The translations under genes and the position numbers were made by a program. 36,777 bases of DNA from Saprospiraceae bacterium (GTDB lineage: Bacteria; Bacteroidota; Bacteroidia; Chitinophagales; Saprospiraceae): assembly GCA_007125435.1 (NCBI GenBank), contig SLDF01000131.1, positions 1 through 36,777 of the forward strand, in the 5' to 3' direction. Each line of letters starts with the position of its first letter. Position 1 is the stretch's first letter. Shown here piece by piece: positions 29,469-36,777 of this stretch. The notes beneath the pieces are model-generated. The model had not been told where the DNA came from and did no database searches. It saw only the letters and a list, made by a program, of their open reading frames with translations.

Positions 29469-30551
29469 ATGAATAGTACAGAAAAAGCTTCTTTGGTAAG
29501 GCCGTTTTCGAAAAGGCCTTTGATAATATCCGGTCCATGTAGTGCTGAGACTGAGGATCAGGTGATGCATACGGCCATGGCTCTGGCAAGGGATAAAAGG
29601 GTAGATGTTCTGAGGTTTGGCAGTTGGAAGCCCAGAACAAAGCCCGGCAATTTTGAAGGCAATGGCGAAGAGAGCTTGCCATGGATATCGAGAGCTATGG
29701 AGGCCACAGATTTGCCGGCAGCTATAGAGGTAGCCAGTGCTCATCATATAGAGAAGGCTATGGCACATGGGATAAGGATGTTTTGGATCGGTGCCCGATC
29801 TACAGTGAATCCATTCACGGTACAGGAAATAGCCGATGCTCTCCTAGGAGTAAAAGACGTATCCGTCATGATTAAAAATCCCCTTAGCCCTGATGTGGAG
29901 TTATGGACAGGGGCCTATGAAAGGATCAAGTCGGCAGGAGTAGAAAGCATAGCGCTGGTGCACAGGGGTTTTTCATCTTTTTCACCATCCAAGTATCGCA
30001 ACCCACCCATGTGGGCCATTCCCATTGAAATGAGACAGAGATTTCCTGAAGTGCCCTTGATTTGTGATCCCTCTCATATATGTGGGAATAGGCAACATTT
30101 ATTGCATATTTCTCAGAGAGCGATTGATTTGGATTTTAGTGGTCTGATGATAGAGGCTCATATAGATCCTGCTTCTGCATGGAGTGATGCCGCACAGCAA
30201 GTGACGCCTTCGACATTGAATGAAATGCTTGATCATCTGATCTGGAGGCACTCAGGTAAGCAGTCCATTCGCAACCATCCACAGCTTCAAGATCTGCGAG
30301 CAGATATTGATCACATCGATGATCAGATCGTTCACTTGATCAGTGAGAGGATGAACATCTCGACCAAAATAGGGTATTATAAAAAAGAACACGGTATCAC
30401 CGTGCTGCAAAATAAAAGATGGGCTGATATCCGCCAGCGTCTGAATCAAAAGGCAAAAGAATCAGACCTAAGCGTAGCCTTTATAGAAGCTTATCTGGAG
30501 GCCATTCACCTCGAAAGTATAAGAAAGCAAAACGAAGTCATCAATAAGTAA
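29469..30551 (+). CDS. Bifunctional DAHP synthase / chorismate mutase
   Basis: RPLIISGPCSAETEDQV...RFGSWKPRTKPGNFEGNG DAHP synthase; C-terminal LQDLRADIDHIDDQIVHLISERMNISTKIGYYKK chorismate mutase. Start set at ATG 29469. Confidence 0.92.
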   Translation: MNSTEKASLVRPFSKRPLIISGPCSAETEDQVMHTAMALARDKRVDVLRFGSWKPRTKPGNFEGNGEESLPWISRAMEATDLPAAIEVASAHHIEKAMAHGIRMFWIGARSTVNPFTVQEIADALLGVKDVSVMIKNPLSPDVELWTGAYERIKSAGVESIALVHRGFSSFSPSKYRNPPMWAIPIEMRQRFPEVPLICDPSHICGNRQHLLHISQRAIDLDFSGLMIEAHIDPASAWSDAAQQVTPSTLNEMLDHLIWRHSGKQSIRNHPQLQDLRADIDHIDDQIVHLISERMNISTKIGYYKKEHGITVLQNKRWADIRQRLNQKAKESDLSVAFIEAYLEAIHLESIRKQNEVINK

Positions 30552-30568
30552 CCCAGAGAATGAAAGCC

Positions 30569-31936
30569 TCAGACCTGAACCCATCTAAAGTCCTTATGGC
30601 TGCGAAAGTAGCCTTTGATGATACCGCTAACCTCAGCATTGAAGGGATAGGGCTTGATATGATCATACAACTCGTCTGCTGAAGCAGAGTTGTCTGCGTT
30701 ATCTATGTAGCCCATACCATAAAACTTGAGGTCCTTTATGCCGATGACAAAAGATTCACCTGGGTATCGACCGGGACCGACCCAGAATCCATTTGAGTCA
30801 AACCCTCTTCTTAACAGACTATGAATAGTGTGTATACGCTCTTTCTGGTCATTCTGGTCCTTGGGAGGATCACATAGTTGCAATTTGTATTGCAGGCAAA
30901 GGTCTTTGTCATGCTGCTCCAGAGCACAGGGACAAAGTCCTACTTCATGACAGACCATCCGTAGACTGGCAGCAGCATCTTTCTTTCGCAGGTAGTATCG
31001 GTATATGATCTGTCCATTTACCTTGCCCAATGAAACAACCACTGGCAGGTCATCATGAACCTCTTTATCAGCTGCAATGACGTATTTAAAGGCCTTCTTT
31101 TTTTGAGCTTTGTTAAATGTGGGTTGATATTTCTTGATGTCATAAGACTCTATTAGAAGGGCCGCTAGTTCATTACCGGTAATGATATAATCAATGTCAT
31201 GTACAGCAGATTGTAACCTGGCTGCTCTTTCTGATTGATCGGCGAAGTGATCATAGATTCTTTTGTTGAGCTGTTTGCTCTTGCCGATGTAGATGATCTT
31301 GTCATCTTTATCCTTAAAGTAATAGACACCCGGTCTGGAGGGGATGTTATTGAGTTTGTCCAGGGAGACTGAGGCCGGAAGTTGTTGTTCTTTCAGGCTC
31401 TTTCTGCCGTTTATTGGATTTACTCTGGTGTAATAATCACTTTTGAGTATGAGATCAAAAAGGTGAGCCGTAGCTGTCGCATCGGCTAAAGCTCTATGAT
31501 GATTTTCTAATGGGATGCTGAAATGTCTGGTCAGATTACCCAGTGAATGAGAAGGTAGCTCTGGAAAGGCTCTTCTACTCATTTGGACTGTGCATAATTT
31601 TTTCTTTGAAAAGGTATAGCCCAGCTGTCTGAATTCCTCGGCAATAAAGCCATAGTCAAAGCGAACGTTGTGTGCGACAAATATGCAATCCTCTGTCAAC
31701 TCAACCAGATCTCTGGCAATTTCATAAAACTTTGGCGCATCCTGTACCATCATATTGTCTATACCCGTTATACGAGTAATGTAATCGGGAATGCTGCGCT
31801 CGGGGTTGATAAGTGTTTGCCAGGAATCGATAATCTCGTTGCCATTGTGAAAGACAATCCCAATTTCTGTAATTTTATCCTGCTTTGGGCTTCCTCCGGT
31901 AGTCTCAATATCAATTATGGCAAATGATTTCTTCAT
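30569..31936 (-). CDS. DnaQ-like 3'-5' exonuclease fused to UvrC/Cho-type GIY-YIG domain
   Basis: FAIIDIETTGGSPKQDKITEIGIV...FVAHNVRFDYGF; then IPSRPGVYYFKDKDDKIIYIGKSKQLNKRIYDHF GIY-YIG. Confidence 0.92.
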   Translation of the reverse strand: MKKSFAIIDIETTGGSPKQDKITEIGIVFHNGNEIIDSWQTLINPERSIPDYITRITGIDNMMVQDAPKFYEIARDLVELTEDCIFVAHNVRFDYGFIAEEFRQLGYTFSKKKLCTVQMSRRAFPELPSHSLGNLTRHFSIPLENHHRALADATATAHLFDLILKSDYYTRVNPINGRKSLKEQQLPASVSLDKLNNIPSRPGVYYFKDKDDKIIYIGKSKQLNKRIYDHFADQSERAARLQSAVHDIDYIITGNELAALLIESYDIKKYQPTFNKAQKKKAFKYVIAADKEVHDDLPVVVSLGKVNGQIIYRYYLRKKDAAASLRMVCHEVGLCPCALEQHDKDLCLQYKLQLCDPPKDQNDQKERIHTIHSLLRRGFDSNGFWVGPGRYPGESFVIGIKDLKFYGMGYIDNADNSASADELYDHIKPYPFNAEVSGIIKGYFRSHKDFRWVQV

Positions 31937-31957
31937 AGATCAATAATAGCAAAACAA

Positions 31958-33157
31958 ATGTATAAAAATTGTTTTTATATTTCCATCATTTTCATGTACT
32001 TAACATTAGCAGCAAGCTGTATGCCCTGTCATGCTCAAGGAGGGGATATCCTTACCGGTGCAGATCAGGTGGACAATATTTTTGGGGATTTATCAGGAAA
32101 AAAACTGGCCCTGATGGTGAATCAAACATCGGTGCGCACTGATGGCGAGCACCTTGTAGACTACTTGATGTCAAAAGGACAGCTGGTGACTAAGATTTTT
32201 GCTCCTGAGCACGGATTTAGAGGCGATGCAGATGCCGGTGCTTATATTGAAGACGGACGAGATAAGAAGTCGGGTTTGCCGGTGATCTCACTTTACGGAC
32301 AGAAGAAGAAACCCACTTCGCATGACCTTAGGGATGTAGATATAGTCATTTTTGATATTCAAGATGTAGGGGTAAGGTATTATACCTATCTGTCAAGTCT
32401 ACACTACCTCATGGAAGAATGTGCCGAGCAAGATATAGCAGTTTTGGTTTTGGATCGTCCGAATCCTAATGGACATTACATTGACGGCCCCATCTTAGAT
32501 ACGGCATATCGCTCTTTTGTAGGTATGCATCCGGTACCTATAGTCCACGGTATGACAGTCGCAGAGTACGCCTTAATGATAAAAGGTGAAAAGTGGATAA
32601 ATGAAGCCCGGGCATTAAGACTGTCTGTTCTTCCGTGCTTGAATTACAAAAAGTCGATGCATTATGAGCTACCTGTCAAGCCATCTCCAAACCTACCTAA
32701 TTCAAGATCAATTCTTTTATATCCTCAATTGTGTCTATTCGAAGGTACGCCGATTAGTGTAGGACGCGGCACTGATACACAATTTCAAGTGGTGGGTCAT
32801 CCTGATTTGAAAGGTCTGTATGCATTTTACTTCATACCGGAGTCAAAGCCGGGTGCACTATCACCTTTGCACATGGGTAAGAAGTGTTATGGTATGGATC
32901 TTACGAACATACCAACAGAACAATTGCTAAATTCTAAGCAGGTCGATCTCGATATAGTCATCAGTTTTTATCAGAGATTTCCTGAGCCTTCAGTATTTTT
33001 TCTCAAGAATGGTTTTTTTGATAAATTAGCCGGAGGTCAGTTGTTAAGAAAGCAAATCACACAAGGCTTAGATGCTCAAAGCATAAGAGCCTCATGGCAA
33101 GAAAGTCTTAAACAATATGATGCTATGAGAAGCGACTACTTGATTTATCCTAAATGA
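31958..33157 (+). CDS. DUF1343 / NamZ-type exo-beta-N-acetylmuramidase family protein
   Basis: ORF 399 aa; GKKLALMVNQTSVRTDGEHLVDYL, FAPEHGFRGDADAG, DIVIFDIQDVGVRYYTYLSSLHYLMEEC, VLDRPNPNGHYIDGPIL, FEGTPISVGRGTDTQFQVVGHP. Confidence 0.93.
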   Translation: MYKNCFYISIIFMYLTLAASCMPCHAQGGDILTGADQVDNIFGDLSGKKLALMVNQTSVRTDGEHLVDYLMSKGQLVTKIFAPEHGFRGDADAGAYIEDGRDKKSGLPVISLYGQKKKPTSHDLRDVDIVIFDIQDVGVRYYTYLSSLHYLMEECAEQDIAVLVLDRPNPNGHYIDGPILDTAYRSFVGMHPVPIVHGMTVAEYALMIKGEKWINEARALRLSVLPCLNYKKSMHYELPVKPSPNLPNSRSILLYPQLCLFEGTPISVGRGTDTQFQVVGHPDLKGLYAFYFIPESKPGALSPLHMGKKCYGMDLTNIPTEQLLNSKQVDLDIVISFYQRFPEPSVFFLKNGFFDKLAGGQLLRKQITQGLDAQSIRASWQESLKQYDAMRSDYLIYPK

Positions 33158-33176
33158 GGTGAATAAAGCTCCAACG

Positions 33177-33356
33177 CTATAACTTCCTATATCTTAAAAA
33201 GGCTATTATTGCTACCAGGAGAAACAGTCCTATTGGCAACCATTTTTCCCACATTTCTGCTTCTTTAGCATAGAAGTAGTAAAATATGGCAATGCCAAGG
33301 GAAAGTATGGCGCCGAGTCCGGCTACGAATTTGTAGTTCTTGGATTTTTTCATCAT
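33177..33356 (-). CDS. Small membrane protein, 59 aa (not in supplied ORF track)
   Basis: Reverse strand translates MMKKSKNYKFVAGLGAILSLGIAIFYYFYAKEAEMWEKWLPIGLFLLVAIIAFLRYRKL*; two hydrophobic segments with basic flanks. Confidence 0.7.
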   Translation of the reverse strand: MMKKSKNYKFVAGLGAILSLGIAIFYYFYAKEAEMWEKWLPIGLFLLVAIIAFLRYRKL

Positions 33357-33487
33357 TGTCTCTTTTTGGAGATCAATATATCACAAATATTTGTTCTTAA
33401 CAAATTGTTTTCGGATAAAATTTGTTGAATGGTTTGGGTGTTTTTCTTTTTGCTGCTTTTGGCATCACCCTCGTCCTATTGTCCTCG

Positions 33488-33601
33488 GGTCGCTACGTTA
33501 CAGGGCTCCCTGAAAGGTCGGCCTCTGCTTCGTTGGCACTACGCAGAGTCTGGCTCACCCTAAAGCTTTAGGGTGAGCCACCCTTTCACATCGCTGATGC
33601 A
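33488..33601 (-). repeat. Family B dispersed element, copy 2
   Basis: Reverse complement of conserved blocks in 27789-27890, with the internal stem replaced by a 30-bp palindrome. Confidence 0.85.
33551..33580. repeat. 30-bp perfect palindrome inside family B copy 2
   Basis: TGGCTCACCCTAAAGCTTTAGGGTGAGCCA equals its reverse complement. Confidence 0.97.
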
Positions 33602-33644
33602 TGACCAGAAAAAACGACAATTTGAGATGCACCCTATGACTTGA

Positions 33645-33950
33645 AATATTTTTGAATAATTAAAGCATTAATTTGCGTAATCCGGTTCAGGAGGGTATAT
33701 GTCAACTTCATAAGTGGATAAATATGGGAATAACCATTAACTAATGCTCCAGAAATAATAATAAATATAGATACATTAAGATAGAAGTGGAGGATCTTAT
33801 ATACTTTTCCACTTTTTCAATTCCAGCATTTACAAATTCAAAGTTCTCGATAAGAGCTTCAAATAACTTTTGTCTTTGATCACTAACTTAATGTTAGCAA
33901 AATGGAGAAGTTCTCTTTTAAAGCGCTCAACATTGATAATAAAACTAAAG
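33645..33950 (-). pseudogene. Possible decayed/frameshifted coding remnant
   Basis: Minus strand gives protein-like segments in different frames: MLSALKENFSILLTLS; SDQRQKLFEALIENFEFVNAGIEKVEKYIR; GKVYKILHFYLNVSIFIIISGALVNGYSHIYPLMKLTYTLLNRITQINALIIQKYFKS*. Confidence 0.4.
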
Positions 33951-33962
33951 AGTCATTTTAAA

Positions 33963-35444
33963 TCACTGCTTCAACCATTTCTGTTGTGAAAGCACACGTC
34001 CCGATGCGTCGCTTAATACTACAATATATAGCCCAGTTGGAATTCTTGAGGTGTTACCTGTGTAAAATCCATTTTGGACAATATCTTGCATTACAACTTG
34101 ACCACTTGCATTTATCAGTTTAAATCTTCCCTTCCAATTATCGTGACTGTTTACATTAAACTTTAATTCACTTGAAGGATTGCCATATAGAGTAAATCGA
34201 AAAGTAGTATCTTCTTCTGGCGTTGTGCTAGTCGATAAAAGTCCATTTTCATCAAGTTTTAGTAAGTATGGGTATCGGATGGAGGTTTCAGGATCAATTA
34301 TGAAACCGTACAATAGGCAACCACCATCAGGGGTAGCTTTTACGCCATAAATGATATTATGAAACTCGGGATTTATTTGATCGTATTTCCAGAGCACTTC
34401 TCCTGTCTTTTGATTATATTTTGCAATAAAAAACGAGTTCTCAACATTTGAAGTCAAAGGAGAGCCAATGATTCTATTAATGCCTGCGAAGAACAGGTTT
34501 CCACCTAAAGTATCAAGTGCTCCGTCCATAGCCGGGTAATTGAACGCACCACTTTCGGTCAAATCTTCGGGAATTATGCCCATAGTATCAGACCATATCT
34601 GCTCATAATTTGAATCGAATATGCGTATAGTTACTAGATAATGTAAATGTGTTGCTCCATTTTCTTCGTAGAATAATCCATTGACACCAGTTAATGCAAT
34701 ATCACCGCCATCTAAATTTAACAAATGGCCATGTATTCTATTTCCTTTAAACTTTTCATGTAGTATATCTACTAGTTCAAATGACTCCTTGACTTGGATT
34801 ACCCCATTAGAAGAAAATAAAAGCAGGTCTTTTTCATTAGACGCTCTAGCAAGTCCGGTCGGATAAAAAGTAGTATGACTTAAATCGAATCGATCTAAAA
34901 GTAACCCCTCATCGGTATAAGTACCGTATAAAATATTGGAAGAATATAGTCGCTCATTACAAACAAAACGATATTTATTGTCTTCATCTAAAACTGCTTT
35001 ACCATAATGACGTCCATTGGAAATAAAACATAGACTGTCCACGATTTGAAAGTTATTATCGATCTCTAAAATACATCTTTTATACGGTGAATCATCAGCT
35101 GGAAAAGACAAATCATTAGGTAAAGTAAACTCTACATCAAATAACAGACCGTCTTTCCATGGACGCATATGAAACAAATGATATAAGTCTATATCAAAGT
35201 CTACTATTATTTCAGAAAGTTGACCAGATTCATCAATTTCATAATAATATGTGTCATAAAATCTTGAAAAATTGTCAGTAGTCATTTCAGTAATAGGAAA
35301 AAAGAACTCTCCATTATCTTTTGAAAGTACGTTTCTAATCAACCCACCTGGGTGATCTTCCATAATGATCTCATAAGAGGATTGACTTGATAGAAGACCA
35401 TTTAAAGATAAAGTCATTATTAATATCAAGAATGATTTCTTCAT
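33963..35444 (-). CDS. Secreted protein with T9SS type A sorting domain, possible beta-propeller
   Basis: ORF 493 aa; signal peptide MKKSFLILIMTLSLNGLLSSQ; C-terminal FTLYGNPSSELKFNV...TGLYIVVLSDASGRVLSQQKWLKQ. Confidence 0.8.
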   Translation of the reverse strand: MKKSFLILIMTLSLNGLLSSQSSYEIIMEDHPGGLIRNVLSKDNGEFFFPITEMTTDNFSRFYDTYYYEIDESGQLSEIIVDFDIDLYHLFHMRPWKDGLLFDVEFTLPNDLSFPADDSPYKRCILEIDNNFQIVDSLCFISNGRHYGKAVLDEDNKYRFVCNERLYSSNILYGTYTDEGLLLDRFDLSHTTFYPTGLARASNEKDLLLFSSNGVIQVKESFELVDILHEKFKGNRIHGHLLNLDGGDIALTGVNGLFYEENGATHLHYLVTIRIFDSNYEQIWSDTMGIIPEDLTESGAFNYPAMDGALDTLGGNLFFAGINRIIGSPLTSNVENSFFIAKYNQKTGEVLWKYDQINPEFHNIIYGVKATPDGGCLLYGFIIDPETSIRYPYLLKLDENGLLSTSTTPEEDTTFRFTLYGNPSSELKFNVNSHDNWKGRFKLINASGQVVMQDIVQNGFYTGNTSRIPTGLYIVVLSDASGRVLSQQKWLKQ

Positions 35445-35476
35445 TGTTTTTACATTAAGTTAATAATTGGGCAAAA

Positions 35477-36607
35477 TTAAAAATCCGCCAGATTAAGGGG
35501 AGTAGGAGCCTCTGTTTTCAATTCAATCAAGGTGCCATAGGTTACTGCACACGAATGCAACTTTGTACTACCAATTAGGTCATCATAAACAAAAAGCGAA
35601 ACAACACTTTTTAAAGATGGTGGATTGCTTGTATATGGTTGGTTATCCTTAATCATTTCTTTCATAGAAGAAAAATGAAAACCTAGATCAGTTGGATCCA
35701 TACAATCTGATGTGTTCCACCACATAGAATGTTCATCATTAATATACTCATCGATTTCAATATGGTTAACTCCATCCCAACAGCCATTGCCAGGGCTAAA
35801 ACAAATCGAATAAGGCTCAATAAAGTAATAGGCTAAATTAAGAAGTGAAGGTACTAGTGCTTCTTTTAGATCTTTTGTTAGAATTTTCGCAGCATCATTT
35901 GGCTCTCCCCCTGAATACGGTCCACATTTACCAAAGCCACAACAATAATACCAATAGTCATCTACATCATAATTACCAGAGCTATAAGCAACTCCTATAT
36001 TCTCAGCAACTACATACAAACAAGCTACTAGAATATCATTTCTAGTTGTATCTACAACATAGTCAGAATATAAACCAAACAAAATAGATTTACGAGTACT
36101 TGAGGGTCTATTGCCATATTCAATGGCAGCAAAGTGTGCAATGCTATCAAAAGCATCTGCTAAAACTGCTGAAGAAATACTGTCGTTACTGACTGGAATA
36201 AAGATTGTATCATAAGCATAAAAATATTGCTCATAAAAGCTAGAATCAAGTCTGCAAAATCCTAAGTTTAACGATTCTTCTAAGAATGGTACTGCTTCAT
36301 TTGTTTGCAAATTAAAAGAAGAAGTTCTGCTGGTCACATTCCCATCTTTTTGAGTTACAATTCCGAGAAATTCAATTATTTGGTCTTGTCTTTCCTGAAT
36401 ACTTTCGTACATATTTTCAGGTAAAACAGTATCCGACATATCAGTATCTTTGTTGCAGGATGAAGCAAGAATCACTAAAAAGAATATAAAAAAGCTATTT
36501 AAAAAATAATGTTTTAAACTCTTGAATTTAGTGTATTTCAATGTACTTACATTATTCTTAGCTGTGATGCTGTGATGCTGTGATGCTGTGATGCAGAATT
36601 TGTTCAT
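35477..36607 (-). CDS. Hypothetical lipoprotein (start codon uncertain)
   Basis: ORF 376 aa; FFLVILASSCNKDTD lipobox; N-terminal 18 aa encoded by tgtgatgc microsatellite. Confidence 0.7.
   Translation of the reverse strand: MNKFCITASQHHSITAKNNVSTLKYTKFKSLKHYFLNSFFIFFLVILASSCNKDTDMSDTVLPENMYESIQERQDQIIEFLGIVTQKDGNVTSRTSSFNLQTNEAVPFLEESLNLGFCRLDSSFYEQYFYAYDTIFIPVSNDSISSAVLADAFDSIAHFAAIEYGNRPSSTRKSILFGLYSDYVVDTTRNDILVACLYVVAENIGVAYSSGNYDVDDYWYYCCGFGKCGPYSGGEPNDAAKILTKDLKEALVPSLLNLAYYFIEPYSICFSPGNGCWDGVNHIEIDEYINDEHSMWWNTSDCMDPTDLGFHFSSMKEMIKDNQPYTSNPPSLKSVVSLFVYDDLIGSTKLHSCAVTYGTLIELKTEAPTPLNLADF
36565..36596. repeat. 8-9 bp tandem repeat (tgtgatgc/c)n at the 5' end of the lipoprotein ORF
   Basis: gctgtgatgctgtgatgctgtgatgctgtgatgc. 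Confidence 0.9.
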
Positions 36608-36703
36608 AATAGATAATTTAGTAATAAATAAATGAAAATAAGGATGGTAAAATATAGAAGTGATTTAAAAACAAATAGTTAATTTGTTTAATATGTAAAA
36701 AAG

Positions 36704-36753
36704 TGTAGTTTGGTGAACCTGAGAAAAATAGCCAAAGATCCACCAAAACTACA
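36704..36753. repeat. Inverted repeat near window end
   Basis: TGTAGTTTGGTG ... CACCAAAACTACA, arms identical except one extra base, ~25-nt spacer. Confidence 0.7.
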
Positions 36754-36777
36754 ACTAAATGACTAAGGGTAAAATTA

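Noticed and set aside
29400-29768. 122-aa and 92-aa minus-strand ORFs antisense to the DAHP synthase gene
   Set aside because: Antisense to a strongly recognised coding region; no independent support.
29469-30551. DAHP synthase/chorismate mutase fusion as novel
   Set aside because: This bifunctional arrangement is established in Bacteroidota.
30569-31936. Exonuclease/GIY-YIG fusion as a novel defence nuclease
   Set aside because: DnaQ-exonuclease plus UvrC/Cho-like GIY-YIG fusions are a known DNA-repair-type architecture; no defence-associated neighbours.

Overview
The window looks like a Bacteroidota chromosome segment (Saprospiria/Cytophagia-like by gene content; inference, no 16S seen). 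Evidence: T9SS C-terminal sorting domains, SusC/SusD pair, PorT-like beta-barrels, two-component-propeller regulator, bifunctional DAHP synthase/chorismate mutase. Most of the coding content is recognisable: M23 peptidase, OM beta-barrels, RsmF-like methyltransferase, AGCS symporter, FolK + deoxynucleoside kinase, M12B-like T9SS metalloprotease, GT-C-like membrane protein, DnaQ-exonuclease/GIY-YIG fusion, DUF1343/NamZ. The main functional block is a polysaccharide utilisation locus (about 16.3-29.3 kb): a membrane-tethered propeller/HTH regulator, divergent from a multi-domain T9SS binding protein, SusC, SusD, a PKD-like lipoprotein and two GH16 beta-glucanases; beta-1,3-glucan (laminarin-type) is the likely substrate. 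The least explained material is intergenic. It comprises at least two families of dispersed, inverted, hairpin-rich elements with conserved blocks around variable stems (family A near 4.2, 15.6 and 16.05 kb; family B near 27.8 and 33.5 kb), a tandem-expanded array at 15.77-16.02 kb, a 30-bp perfect palindrome, a triplicated TAAACAG/hairpin array, and a diverged ~130-bp direct repeat bracketing the M23 gene. A 59-aa membrane-protein ORF missing from the ORF track and a possible frameshifted coding remnant are also reported. No tRNA, rRNA, CRISPR or intact transposase was recognised.
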